A stretch of DNA of 64,000 bases from a bacterium UBP4_UBA6127 (GTDB taxonomy: Bacteria; UBP4; UBA4092): positions 1-64,000 of the forward strand of contig DIVR01000052.1 in the NCBI GenBank assembly GCA_002428325.1. Direction: 5' to 3'. Positions 43,905 to 52,250 of this stretch are shown here, one piece after another. Position numbers and translations under genes: made by a program. The stretch's first letter is position 1. Every line of letters begins with the position of its first letter. Under the pieces are notes generated by a model. It had not been told where the DNA came from. It did not search any database and saw nothing but the letters and a program-made list of their open reading frames with translations.

Positions 43905-46001
43905 ATGATTTATCAAATTGACCAGAGTTTATTTATCTTTTTAAACCAACAATTGCATAATCCTTTATTGGATCGTTTTTTCCCCTTCATCACAAATGCC
44001 GGTAATTTTAAAGCTATCCTGCTTTTCGCCGCCATTTTTATTTTCTGGAAGGGAAAATGGCCATTACGGATAACTCTTTTATTATCAATATTTTCACTCA
44101 TTATTTCCAGCAGCATCTCTGAAATATTGAAGGAAACCATTTGCCGAATCAGGCCCTTATGGGTCATTGAGAATACTCGTCTTTTAGTGGGAGGCACCCA
44201 TTCCTATTCTTTTCCGTCTGCCCATGCTTCCAGTATGTTCTCGGTCGTAAGTATCTTTATTTATCGTTATAGAGACAAAAAATGGCTGACAGGGATATTA
44301 CTCAGCCTGGCATTGCTAGTGTCTTATTCCAGGATATATGTGGGAGTTCATTATCCTCTGGATGTACTGGGCGGCATAATCATCGGCCTATTGACAGGCA
44401 TTTTCATCCTCTATTTTTATCAGAAATGTCCGTTTCTTGAATATGATCAACAGAAATCCAGGGTGAAAGTAAACTATCAATCAGCTTTTTACTTTTTATT
44501 CATTTTATTAACTTTTTTTCGATTATCCTATATTGCCTCCGGTTCTAGGTCATTAACTCCGGAGGAAACCCAATATTGGGACTGGTCTAGAAATCTTGAT
44601 TGGAGTTATTACAGTAAACCACCCTTTATCGCTTATCTCATTCATCTGTTTACGGTCATTGGGAAGTCCTCGGCTTTCTTTGTTCGGCTTGGTTCTGTTT
44701 TGATATTTTCAGTTCTGGGGATAATTACCTACAAATTTTGCCTGAGATTGATTAAAGATACCCGGATAGCCTTTTGGTGTTTTGTGGTATTCAACCTGAT
44801 TCCCCTGTTTTCCGCTGGGGCTTTGCTTATGACAACAGACACCCCTTTGGCTTTGTTCTGGGGATTAACTGTCTATGCCCTTTATATTGCCTTATTCGAG
44901 AATAAGCCTTCCTGGTGGTATCTGACAGGTCTTTTTTTCGGATTGGGGATGCTGAGTAAATATACAATGGCTTTATTAGCTCCCGGTATTTTATTATTCC
45001 TATTATTGCAACCAGAGAATCGGAAATGGCTCTATCGAAAAGAACCCTATCTGGCCGGTTTAGTCGCCCTGTTTTGCTTTCTGCCCGTTATCTATTGGAA
45101 TTATACCCATGATTGGGTTACTTTTAAACATGTCGCCGGACAGGCCCATGTGAATGAAGGATTTATCCTGAAATGGAAATATTGCCTTGATTTTGTGGGT
45201 TCTCAGGCCGGAGTCATCACACCCTTCGTTTTTTTAGCCATGCTTTATTACACCTATAAAGCCATTTGCCGGTATTTTTCCCGAACCTTAGATGCTAAAG
45301 AATTGTTTCTTCTTTGTCTGTCAGTCCCTGTTTTCCTCTTCTTCCTTTTCAAAAGTATGCAGGGAAAAGTTGAAGCAAACTGGGTGGGAACTGGATATTA
45401 CACCTGGATAATGTTTTTAGTTATTGATTTTGAGAAAAGAAGATTGGCTGTCCCATCAATTATCCGTAAGAAATTGAATATTCTCGCTATCTCCAGTCTT
45501 TTAGTTGCCTTTTTAATAACCCTGGTTATGCATGACAGTTCTATCATCAGAAAACTGGGAATCAATCTTCCTCCCAAAAAAGACCCCACCAGCCGCCTTT
45601 ATGGATGGGATGATTTAGGTACTCAAGTTTCCCAGATAAAATCTCAAATGCCTTCCCCTGATTCCACTTTTGTCTTCAGTGATTATTACCAACTCTCGGC
45701 TGAATTAGCTTTTTACACGGAGGGTCAGCCCCGGGTTTATTGTATAAATCTGGGTCGAAGGATGAACCAATATGACCTTTGGGAAAACATTTCTACGCAG
45801 AAAGGGCGGGATGGCCTTTTTGTGACCAATGGAAGACACTCGTCCATAGATTCGAGAATTACCAGCTCTTTTGATAAAATTGAATCTCCGATAATCATTC
45901 AAACAAAACGAAAAGGTCTTCTATATCAAGAGTTTACAGTCGTACGGTGTTATGGATTCCATGGAACGATTCTTGATGAACATCAAACGGACCGTTATTA
46001 G
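43905..46001 (+). CDS. Fusion of a PAP2 lipid phosphatase and a GT-C glycosyltransferase
   Basis: The 698-residue polytopic protein has two parts. Residues 1-175 are a PAP2-type phosphatase with all three motifs: Lys76-x6-Arg83-Pro84, PSAH at 104-107, and Ser142-Arg143-x5-His149-x3-Asp153. This is the family of undecaprenyl-pyrophosphate phosphatases. Residues 190-698 are a GT-C enzyme of the ArnT/PMT type with the acidic pair Glu220-Glu221 in LTPEETQYWDWS and DWSYYSKPP near 232-240. Such an enzyme moves a sugar from a polyprenyl phosphate to an outside acceptor. It is followed 12 bases later by a GT2 that could make the donor. Substrate unknown. Confidence 0.88.
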   Translation: MIYQIDQSLFIFLNQQLHNPLLDRFFPFITNAGNFKAILLFAAIFIFWKGKWPLRITLLLSIFSLIISSSISEILKETICRIRPLWVIENTRLLVGGTHSYSFPSAHASSMFSVVSIFIYRYRDKKWLTGILLSLALLVSYSRIYVGVHYPLDVLGGIIIGLLTGIFILYFYQKCPFLEYDQQKSRVKVNYQSAFYFLFILLTFFRLSYIASGSRSLTPEETQYWDWSRNLDWSYYSKPPFIAYLIHLFTVIGKSSAFFVRLGSVLIFSVLGIITYKFCLRLIKDTRIAFWCFVVFNLIPLFSAGALLMTTDTPLALFWGLTVYALYIALFENKPSWWYLTGLFFGLGMLSKYTMALLAPGILLFLLLQPENRKWLYRKEPYLAGLVALFCFLPVIYWNYTHDWVTFKHVAGQAHVNEGFILKWKYCLDFVGSQAGVITPFVFLAMLYYTYKAICRYFSRTLDAKELFLLCLSVPVFLFFLFKSMQGKVEANWVGTGYYTWIMFLVIDFEKRRLAVPSIIRKKLNILAISSLLVAFLITLVMHDSSIIRKLGINLPPKKDPTSRLYGWDDLGTQVSQIKSQMPSPDSTFVFSDYYQLSAELAFYTEGQPRVYCINLGRRMNQYDLWENISTQKGRDGLFVTNGRHSSIDSRITSSFDKIESPIIIQTKRKGLLYQEFTVVRCYGFHGTILDEHQTDRY

Positions 46002-46013
46002 CGGGTAATTAAT

Positions 46014-46976
46014 ATGAATCATACAGAAAATAAAATTGCATTATCCATTGTCATCCCTGTTCTCAATGAAGAAGAAAATGTCCTAAAACTGCATCAGGCC
46101 TTGAATCCTGTCTTGCAAAAATATGGACAGCCTTACGAGATTATTTTTGTAGATGATGGAAGCACAGATAAAACTTCCGAACTGGTTTCGGGAATCCAGG
46201 ATCCTCAGGTAGTGCTGATTCGACTCCGCCGCCGTTTTGGGCAGACAGCCGCCATGTCGGCCGGGATTGATTATGCCAGAGGGGATATCATCATCATGAT
46301 GGATGGGGATTTGCAGAACGACCCTCAGGACATCCCCCGTCTTCTGGCTAAAATGAATGAAGGATATGATATTGTCAGCGGTTGGAGAAAAGACCGGAAA
46401 GACAAATATATGACCCGGATTTTCCCCTCTAAAATCGCCAACTGGCTGATTGGGGCAATCACCGGAGTCCGGCTTCATGATTATGGCTGTTCCCTGAAGG
46501 CATACCATAAAGATGTCATCAAAGACCTCAAGTTATATGGTGAAATGCATCGGTTTATCCCTGCCCTGGCCAGCTGGTATGGCGCCAGTATCGCTGAGAT
46601 GCCCGTGACCCATCATCCCCGGCAATTCGGGAAAAGTAAATATTCCCTGACCCGAATCACCCGAGTGGTGCTGGATTTATTAACGGTTAAATTCCTTTTA
46701 TCTTTTGTAACCAAACCTTTGCAGATATTTGGATTGTTAGGATTAGGCTCCTTTTCAATCGGGACATTGATCTGCCTTTACCTTACTTTCATTAAATTTT
46801 TCTATCAGGTCAATATTGGAGGCCGCCCCCTGCTCCTCCTTGGGATATTGATGCTGATGGCTGGAATCCAGTTTATCACCCTGGGCTTATTAGCCGAAAT
46901 GATTTCCAGGACCTATTTCGAATCCCAGGATAAACCTATTTATGTCATTAAAGAAGTAGTTCGCAGAGAATCCTGA
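46014..46976 (+). CDS. GT2 polyprenyl-phosphate sugar synthase-like glycosyltransferase
   Basis: The 320-residue protein is a GT2 enzyme of the DPM1/ArnC/GtrB type: VIPVLNEEENV near 14-24, IIFVDDGSTDKT near 43-54, RRRFGQTAAMSAGIDYA near 72-88 and the metal-binding MMDGDLQNDPQDIP near 95-108. Two C-terminal transmembrane helices (about 232-258 and 270-298) follow. These enzymes join a nucleotide sugar to polyprenyl phosphate on the cytoplasmic face. It sits directly between a GT-C gene and a flippase-like gene, which fits a lipid-linked sugar route. GDP-mannose from manC is a possible donor. Confidence 0.88.
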   Translation: MNHTENKIALSIVIPVLNEEENVLKLHQALNPVLQKYGQPYEIIFVDDGSTDKTSELVSGIQDPQVVLIRLRRRFGQTAAMSAGIDYARGDIIIMMDGDLQNDPQDIPRLLAKMNEGYDIVSGWRKDRKDKYMTRIFPSKIANWLIGAITGVRLHDYGCSLKAYHKDVIKDLKLYGEMHRFIPALASWYGASIAEMPVTHHPRQFGKSKYSLTRITRVVLDLLTVKFLLSFVTKPLQIFGLLGLGSFSIGTLICLYLTFIKFFYQVNIGGRPLLLLGILMLMAGIQFITLGLLAEMISRTYFESQDKPIYVIKEVVRRES

Positions 46977-46980
46977 TACC

Positions 46981-48027
46981 GTGAAAAAGCATCTTTCCTT
47001 TTTGCTTAAATTGGTATTAACAGTTGTCCTTCTGGTCATCTTGTATTATCAGATTGACCTGGAACATATGGTATTAACCATTCAACAGGCCGATTGGCGG
47101 ATATTGCTGGGTTGTGTGCTGTTCTATGGTTTCAGCCAGTTTTTGAATACTTATAAATGGGCCATCCTGTTACATTCCCACGGTGCGGTTCATCCCTACC
47201 CCAAGCTTCTGACCTATAACTTTATCGGGATGTTTTTTAATTTCTTTATGCCCGGAATGGTGGGGGGAGATGTCCAGAAGTGTTATGCCGTATATCGGGA
47301 TGAAAAGAAACAATTTGGAGAAACGATTCCCAAAGGCCGAATGACCCAGATCATCAGCAGTATCATGATGGCCAGAGTGACCGGGGTGCTGGCGATGATT
47401 TGGCATGCGAACTTCGCCTATTTCTTCATATTCCGGCAAATGAAGATAGCCACCCAAACCCATGACCTATTCTTGGAGTATTACCTTCCCAGGATTTTGT
47501 TACTCCTTTTGTTGGGGACTTTCATGGTCATCATAATCCCTCTTTTTTTCAACTTTAGAATCGACTCCCAGAAAGAAAAGAAAAATCTTCTGGATAAAAT
47601 CATTACTCCTTTTTTACACATGGCGATGGTCATGAAAGGATATATCAAGGATACCCGGATGTTTCTTTATATTCTTTTCCTTTCGGTGCTATTCCAGGGA
47701 ATGATGAATATTTTGAATGCGATGGTTGGGTATGCCCTTCATCTGAATATCCCCTTGTCCTATTATTTCATTGCTGTTCCCCTGATAACATTGTGTACGG
47801 CGGTTCCCATCAGTTTAAGCGGATTTGGGGTTCGAGAAGGTTCCTATGCTTATTTTCTGCATTTTGTGGGAATCACTCCGGCCCAATCCGTATTATTATC
47901 TTTGACGACAGTGCTGGTAACAGCTGTCAATTCTGCTATTGGTGGGTTTCTTCTTATCAAGGAAGGTTTCTTTATTGAGAAGAAAATCCCTCAAGAGGAT
48001 GAGCTAAATGGAAATGGAACTGATTAA
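46981..48027 (+). CDS. Flippase-like membrane protein (LPG synthase TM region / UPF0104)
   Basis: The 348-residue protein has about eight transmembrane helices and the family pattern of the AglD/MprF N-terminal membrane domain: TYKWAILLHSHG near 52-63, FFNFFMPGMVGGDVQKCY near 84-101 and PISLSGFGVREGSYAYFL near 274-291. In MprF this domain flips a lipid; elsewhere the family is linked to lipid-linked sugars. The start is a GTG. It lies 4 bases after the GT2 gene and overlaps the next gene by 20 bases. Confidence 0.82.
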   Translation: MKKHLSFLLKLVLTVVLLVILYYQIDLEHMVLTIQQADWRILLGCVLFYGFSQFLNTYKWAILLHSHGAVHPYPKLLTYNFIGMFFNFFMPGMVGGDVQKCYAVYRDEKKQFGETIPKGRMTQIISSIMMARVTGVLAMIWHANFAYFFIFRQMKIATQTHDLFLEYYLPRILLLLLLGTFMVIIIPLFFNFRIDSQKEKKNLLDKIITPFLHMAMVMKGYIKDTRMFLYILFLSVLFQGMMNILNAMVGYALHLNIPLSYYFIAVPLITLCTAVPISLSGFGVREGSYAYFLHFVGITPAQSVLLSLTTVLVTAVNSAIGGFLLIKEGFFIEKKIPQEDELNGNGTD

Positions 48028-48982
48028 GCCTCCCTGCTTAGAGCCAGGGGATACCCTTGGATTGATTGCCCCTTCCGGTCCGGTAATTCGTAATAACGAT
48101 ATTCCGGCAGGGACCATGCCGTCCCATTTGGAAAAAGGAATCGCTTACCTGGAGAAAATGGGTTATCACCCCGTCTTAGGAAAACATGTTTTGAATCGCC
48201 GAGGCTATCTGGCAGGGACGGACATGGAACGTCTGGAAGATTTGCATGCCATGTTGGCGAATCCCAAGATTAAGGGGATTTTCTGTGTAGCCGGGGGATA
48301 TGGAACCCCAAGGCTTCTCCCCCACATTGATTATGAGCTTCTGAGAAAGAATCCTAAGATTTTTGAGGGGTATAGCGATATCACCGCCCTGAATAATACT
48401 TTCTTTTCTCTGACAGGATTGGTTACCTTTGAAGGTCCCATGGCCAATTACGATTTTGGCAGGCATATCGATTTCAACCGGGATAATCTTTGGAAGGTCA
48501 TGACGCAGAGAGAACCGGTGGGGGAAGTCCCAGTCCCGGAAGATTACCCATCCATGGAAACCCTCTATCCTGGTAAAGCATCAGGACGGTTAATTGGAGG
48601 AAATCTCTCCCTTTTAGCGGCTACCCTGGGAACGCCTTATGAAATCGACACTCGGGATAAAATCCTGTTCCTTGAGGATATTGATGAATATCCCTATCGG
48701 CTGGACCGGATGCTGAACCATTTGCTCCTGGCAGGCAAATTGCAACAGGCCAGTGGAATTATTATTGGAGAATGTGTGGACTGTATCCCCGATCCTCCTG
48801 AAAATCCTTCCTTAAGCTTAATGGAAATTTTTGATGATTTGATTGTCCCTCTGCAGAAACCCACTTTTTATGGGCTTCCCTGTGGGCATGGAACTTATAA
48901 ATTGACTCTCCCCATTGGGATTCAGTCGTCAATGGATGCGGATAGATGCAAACTCTATCTGGAAGAATCTGCTGTTTCATAA
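48008..48982 (+). CDS. ldcA: Muramoyltetrapeptide LD-carboxypeptidase (LdcA, family S66)
   Basis: LdcA removes the terminal D-alanine from the tetrapeptide of recycled murein. The 324-residue protein begins with the LGLIAPSGPV segment and has the nucleophile Ser in GYSDITAL near 119-126. The Glu is in FLEDIDEYPYRLDRML near 217-232 and the His in PCGHGTYKLTLPIG near 295-308, the S66 triad. It is cytoplasmic, with no signal. It overlaps the flippase-like gene by 20 bases; AGAGG lies in the end of that gene. A microcin-resistance-type role (MccF) is less likely. Confidence 0.9.
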   Translation: MEMELIKPPCLEPGDTLGLIAPSGPVIRNNDIPAGTMPSHLEKGIAYLEKMGYHPVLGKHVLNRRGYLAGTDMERLEDLHAMLANPKIKGIFCVAGGYGTPRLLPHIDYELLRKNPKIFEGYSDITALNNTFFSLTGLVTFEGPMANYDFGRHIDFNRDNLWKVMTQREPVGEVPVPEDYPSMETLYPGKASGRLIGGNLSLLAATLGTPYEIDTRDKILFLEDIDEYPYRLDRMLNHLLLAGKLQQASGIIIGECVDCIPDPPENPSLSLMEIFDDLIVPLQKPTFYGLPCGHGTYKLTLPIGIQSSMDADRCKLYLEESAVS

Positions 48983-49003
48983 GTATGTGTGGAGGTTTCT
49001 CTT

Positions 49004-49894
49004 ATGTTTTTAGGTGAAGTTGAACTGGAAGGTTATCCAATACGCCAATATCGGATAAATGATTTGATTATTGGGATATCCACTCAATTCGGGCCACGAA
49101 TCCTTCAATTATCTCCCATAGAGAATCCTGACCTGAATATTTTCGGTATCCTGCATGATAAGGGAGTAGCGACCCGGGAAGGTTTCTGGAATACTTATGG
49201 AGGGCATCGGCTTTGGAGCTCTCCGGAAGCGACTCCCCGTTCCTATTCATTGGAAAATACCCCCATTCAGTGGGTTGAAAAAGAGTCCTCCTTAACCCTT
49301 TTGGGACCCATCGAAATTCAAAACAGCCTGCAGAAAGAAATCATCCTGGAACCGGATGGTCCAAAGGGTATCAGGATTACCCATCGTTTAAAAAATATCG
49401 GACGCTGGCCGATTCGGATGGCCTGTTGGGGTTTATCGGTCATGAAACCGAAGGGGTTTGCAGCGATTCCAATCCTTCCGGGAACTGTTGATGCAGAGGG
49501 TCTTTTGCCTGACCGGAAAATAGTCTTATGGCCTTATACGGATTTATCTGATTCGAGATTGATTCTTCAAAAAGATTTTTTATTTCTCAGACAAGACCCT
49601 TCCAGGGATTCTCCTATTAAAATTGGAGCCACTTCGAAACCGGCCGTCGCTTTTTACCATTGGAACTTTTTGACATTTGTCAAAAAGACCATAATTTCTG
49701 ATGGTGAATACCCGGATGGTGGAGTCTCTTTTGAGGCTTATGCCAATGCCGATATGCTTGAATTGGAATCATTAGGACCTTTATCCCTTATTCAACCGGA
49801 TGATTTTATTGAACATATTGAATCCTGGAATTTGCTCAAAACAGGACCTTTGACTCCCAATGCCAATGACTTTTATCCTCTTATTAACTCTTAA
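49004..49894 (+). CDS. DUF4380-like, aldose-epimerase-fold protein
   Basis: The 296-residue protein has no signal peptide and is beta-rich. The segments FGPRILQLS near 29-37, NTYGGHRLWSSPEATPRSY near 62-80 and THRLKNIGRWPIRMACWGLSV near 125-145 resemble DUF4380, a family with a galactose-mutarotase-like sugar-binding fold; no activity is known. I use ATG 49004, because the alternative GTG at 48989 overlaps the GGAGG ribosome-binding site that serves 49004. It follows ldcA closely and probably ends the envelope cluster. Confidence 0.6.
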   Translation: MFLGEVELEGYPIRQYRINDLIIGISTQFGPRILQLSPIENPDLNIFGILHDKGVATREGFWNTYGGHRLWSSPEATPRSYSLENTPIQWVEKESSLTLLGPIEIQNSLQKEIILEPDGPKGIRITHRLKNIGRWPIRMACWGLSVMKPKGFAAIPILPGTVDAEGLLPDRKIVLWPYTDLSDSRLILQKDFLFLRQDPSRDSPIKIGATSKPAVAFYHWNFLTFVKKTIISDGEYPDGGVSFEAYANADMLELESLGPLSLIQPDDFIEHIESWNLLKTGPLTPNANDFYPLINS

Positions 49895-49970
49895 TCATTA
49901 CTAAACATGAAGTTAGGCTTTATTATCTAAGGTGATTTCTTGTAATAATTCACTGATAGTATCAAAGAGA

Positions 49971-49999
49971 GACCCAGGCTGATGCCATCAGCCTGGGTC
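49971..49999. repeat. Long palindrome between convergent genes (family member 3)
   Basis: Arms 49971-49984 and 49986-49999 are perfect 14-base reverse complements around one base. Weaker pairing (AGAG with CTCT, CTGATA with TATCAG) extends it to about 49953-50012. The core is the same as at 33064-33100, and the right flank resembles the arm of the 15109-15155 palindrome. There is no T tract. The rest of 49895-50138 holds no gene. Confidence 0.75.
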
Positions 50000-50138
50000 C
50001 CTCTCCGTATCAGTTCCAAAGCAGAATTTAACATAATAAGCATTTATTTCATTGAGAATAAGAGGGTTATTGATGGAATCAGACGATGTTGATGAGATAT
50101 AGTCGATTATCTTTAATTAAACCAATAATCAGGAAATA

Positions 50139-50753
50139 TTAATCAAGAGTTTTCCAAAGGCCTCGCTGGTTTTCCCGAGCCTCTTTCTGAAGGGAAAGGA
50201 ACTGGTCCTGATATCTGACATTGGGAGGAATACTCATAATCTGGGCATAGCCTTCCTTCACCAGCAGAGCATTCAGCATTTGTCCATCAGGAAGATAGAC
50301 ATAAGCCAGAAGTCTCCCATATCTATCACGAATTTGAACATCGGTTTCCAATTGAATCTGTGTCCCTTTCAGCAAAAGGGATTTCGTAAAATTAGACGAT
50401 TTTTTACCGAGAGCGATTAAGGTATCCAGACTGGCGCCCGTTTTCAGGGAATCTCTCTCAACTTTCTCGTTTCTCCTGGATTCAGGGGTATCTACTCCCA
50501 ATAATCTGACCCTTTCCTCCAGTCCATTGTCTAAACTGCAGGCAAAAGTGTCCCCGTCAATGACTCGAATCACCGTCGCTGTCAGGGTTGAATATTCAGA
50601 AGGGGATTGTGTTGTGAACGGTTGAGGTATGCTTTTGGGAGAAGGGGCCTTTTTACCTGGGAATCCTGATTGCAATAGAGTTGCTAAGCCCAATATCAGT
50701 AAAACAATGGCGGTTGAGAGGATATGAATGGGACGCCTGGAAGACCGTTTCAT
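50139..50753 (-). CDS. Staphylococcal-nuclease-like (thermonuclease) protein
   Basis: The 204-residue protein has an N-terminal hydrophobic segment (about 10-30), an uncleaved anchor or signal, then a linker and an SNase domain (about 55-200). The catalytic set is visible: VIRVIDGDTFAC, RVRLLGVDTPESR (Arg, Asp and Glu of the active site) and RDRYGRLLAYVY (second Arg). It is likely a calcium-dependent nuclease acting outside the cytoplasm. It is a single gene next to tRNA-Leu. Confidence 0.9.
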   Translation of the reverse strand: MKRSSRRPIHILSTAIVLLILGLATLLQSGFPGKKAPSPKSIPQPFTTQSPSEYSTLTATVIRVIDGDTFACSLDNGLEERVRLLGVDTPESRRNEKVERDSLKTGASLDTLIALGKKSSNFTKSLLLKGTQIQLETDVQIRDRYGRLLAYVYLPDGQMLNALLVKEGYAQIMSIPPNVRYQDQFLSLQKEARENQRGLWKTLD

Positions 50754-50791
50754 GCAGATTTTATCTTCCTTATTGATGGATAGGATAATAA

Positions 50792-50880
50792 TGGTGCCGA
50801 AGGAGGGAGTCGAACCCTCACGAGGGGTAACCCTCGGCAGATTTTGAGTCTGCTACGTCTGCCAGTTCCGTCACTTCGGC
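50792..50880 (-). tRNA. tRNA-Leu (anticodon CAA)
   Basis: The 89-base leftward cloverleaf has acceptor GCCGAAG/CTTCGGC, anticodon stem GCAGA/TCTGC with loop CTCAAAA (anticodon CAA, codon TTG), and a long variable arm GAGGGTTACCCCTC typical of leucine tRNAs. A T-arm with loop TTCGACT, discriminator A and encoded CCA follow. Confidence 0.95.
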
Positions 50881-50979
50881 ATTAAGATAGTTTAATTAAA
50901 TGTTTTGTATTTAAAAAAATATCACTCTCCAGCTAACTCCGTCAAGCGGTTTCATGATAAAATTTTTATTTTACATAGT

Positions 50980-51009
50980 TTGACACTCCATTTTCTCTGA
51001 TGGTAAGTT
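50980..51009 (+). promoter_or_regulatory. Possible promoter of the hisF-trp-accD operon
   Basis: A perfect TTGACA (50980-50985) is followed after 18 bases by TAAGTT (51004-51009), preceded by TG as in extended -10 promoters. The hexamer itself matches only 3/6. No leader peptide with tandem Trp codons and no attenuator-like hairpin pair is visible between it and hisF. Confidence 0.4.
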
Positions 51010-51037
51010 TTAAAATTAGGAAGCGAGTCGAGGTCTG

Positions 51038-51799
51038 ATGTTAGCAAAACGTATTATCCCTTGTTTAGATGTAAAAAATGGCCGAGTCGTCAAAGGCGTT
51101 AATTTTGTTAATTTGAAGGATGCCGGCGATCCGGTGGAGATAGCGGCGGCTTATGATGAACAAGGTGCTGACGAACTGGTATTCCTTGATATCACAGCTT
51201 CCAACGAAAAACGGAATATTATCATTGATGTAGTCTTCCGGACCGCTGAGAAGGCTTTTATGCCCCTGACTGTCGGCGGCGGCATCAGGACCCTTGATGA
51301 TATCAGAAACCTGCTGAATGCAGGCGCGGATAAAGTATCCATTAATACTGAAGCGGTTAATAACCCGGAATTCGTCAAACAGGCTGCAGATAAGTTTGGG
51401 GCCCAATGCATAGTCGTTGCAGTCGATGCCAAAATGGTATCCCCGGACCGATGGGAAGTCTTTACCCATGGAGGCCGTAATCCGACCGGATTGGAAGCTA
51501 TCCAATGGGCTAAACGGATGGCTGACTATGGAGCTGGGGAAATACTCCTGACCAGCATGGACAGGGATGGCACCAAAGATGGCTATGATATCCCCCTGAC
51601 CCGAAAGATTTCCGAAGCGGTTCCTATCCCGGTGATTGCCTCCGGGGGAGCTGGTAAACTGGAACACCTTCTGGATGCTTTGACAGTTGGCAAAGCAGAT
51701 GCGGCTTTATGCGCTTCGATTTTTCATTATCGTGAATATACCATCCATCAGGCCAAGGAATATTTAAAATCCCAGGGCGTTCCTATTCGGATGGCTTAA
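51038..51799 (+). CDS. hisF: Imidazole glycerol phosphate synthase subunit HisF
   Basis: HisF is the cyclase half of the HisHF enzyme; it uses ammonia from HisH to make imidazoleglycerol phosphate and AICAR. The 253-residue TIM barrel has the catalytic Asp11 (PCLDVKNGRVVKG) and Asp130 (VVAVDAK) and the phosphate-binding loops PLTVGGGIR and IASGGAGK. hisH is not adjacent. It is the first gene of the rightward his-trp-acc run. Confidence 0.96.
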   Translation: MLAKRIIPCLDVKNGRVVKGVNFVNLKDAGDPVEIAAAYDEQGADELVFLDITASNEKRNIIIDVVFRTAEKAFMPLTVGGGIRTLDDIRNLLNAGADKVSINTEAVNNPEFVKQAADKFGAQCIVVAVDAKMVSPDRWEVFTHGGRNPTGLEAIQWAKRMADYGAGEILLTSMDRDGTKDGYDIPLTRKISEAVPIPVIASGGAGKLEHLLDALTVGKADAALCASIFHYREYTIHQAKEYLKSQGVPIRMA

Positions 51800-51855
51800 C
51801 CTCTTATAATTATATTAATAATAGTTATTTCTTACTTGATTAAAGGACATTAAAA

Positions 51856-52242
51856 ATGGAAGAGATAATCAAAAACGTCAAATTTGATAAAAACGGCCTT
51901 GTTTGCGCTGTAATCCAGGATGACCGGAGCCAGGAAGTATTAATGGTCGCCTATATGAACAAGGAGTCCCTTATCGAGACGCTGGAAACCGGAAAATGCT
52001 GCTATTGGTCCCGTTCTCGACAAAAGTTGTGGCGAAAGGGTGAGACCTCCGGACATGTTCAAGCCGTTAGAAGTGTCCGGATAGACTGCGACGGTGATGC
52101 CCTCCTTTTTCGTATTGAACAGATTGGCGGAGCCTGCCACACAGGTTACCAATCTTGTTTTTACAGGCAGATTAAGGATAACAAAGAATTTGAGATCGTT
52201 GGAACGAAAGTCTTCGACGAGAAAGATGTTTATAAAACATAG
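51856..52242 (+). CDS. hisI: Phosphoribosyl-AMP cyclohydrolase
   Basis: This enzyme opens the purine ring of phosphoribosyl-AMP in the third step of histidine synthesis. The 128-residue protein has the SRSRQKLWRKGETSGH motif near 52-67, the metal-binding DCDGDALLF at 77-85 and the zinc-binding ACHTGYQSCFYR with Cys94 and Cys101. It is the HisI domain alone; the HisE pyrophosphohydrolase domain often fused to it is missing. It precedes trpE by 8 bases. Confidence 0.95.
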   Translation: MEEIIKNVKFDKNGLVCAVIQDDRSQEVLMVAYMNKESLIETLETGKCCYWSRSRQKLWRKGETSGHVQAVRSVRIDCDGDALLFRIEQIGGACHTGYQSCFYRQIKDNKEFEIVGTKVFDEKDVYKT

Positions 52243-52250
52243 GAAACTTT

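Noticed and set aside
46083..46508. 141-codon open frame on the minus strand
   Set aside because: It is antisense to the GT2 gene, which has all its motifs; no supporting signals.
50881..51037. T-box or Trp leader before hisF
   Set aside because: No T-box core sequence, no run of Trp codons and no antiterminator/terminator pair could be made out in these 157 bases.
51065..51667. 200-codon open frame on the minus strand
   Set aside because: It lies wholly inside hisF, which has all family motifs. The translation has no recognisable domain, so it is an antisense shadow.
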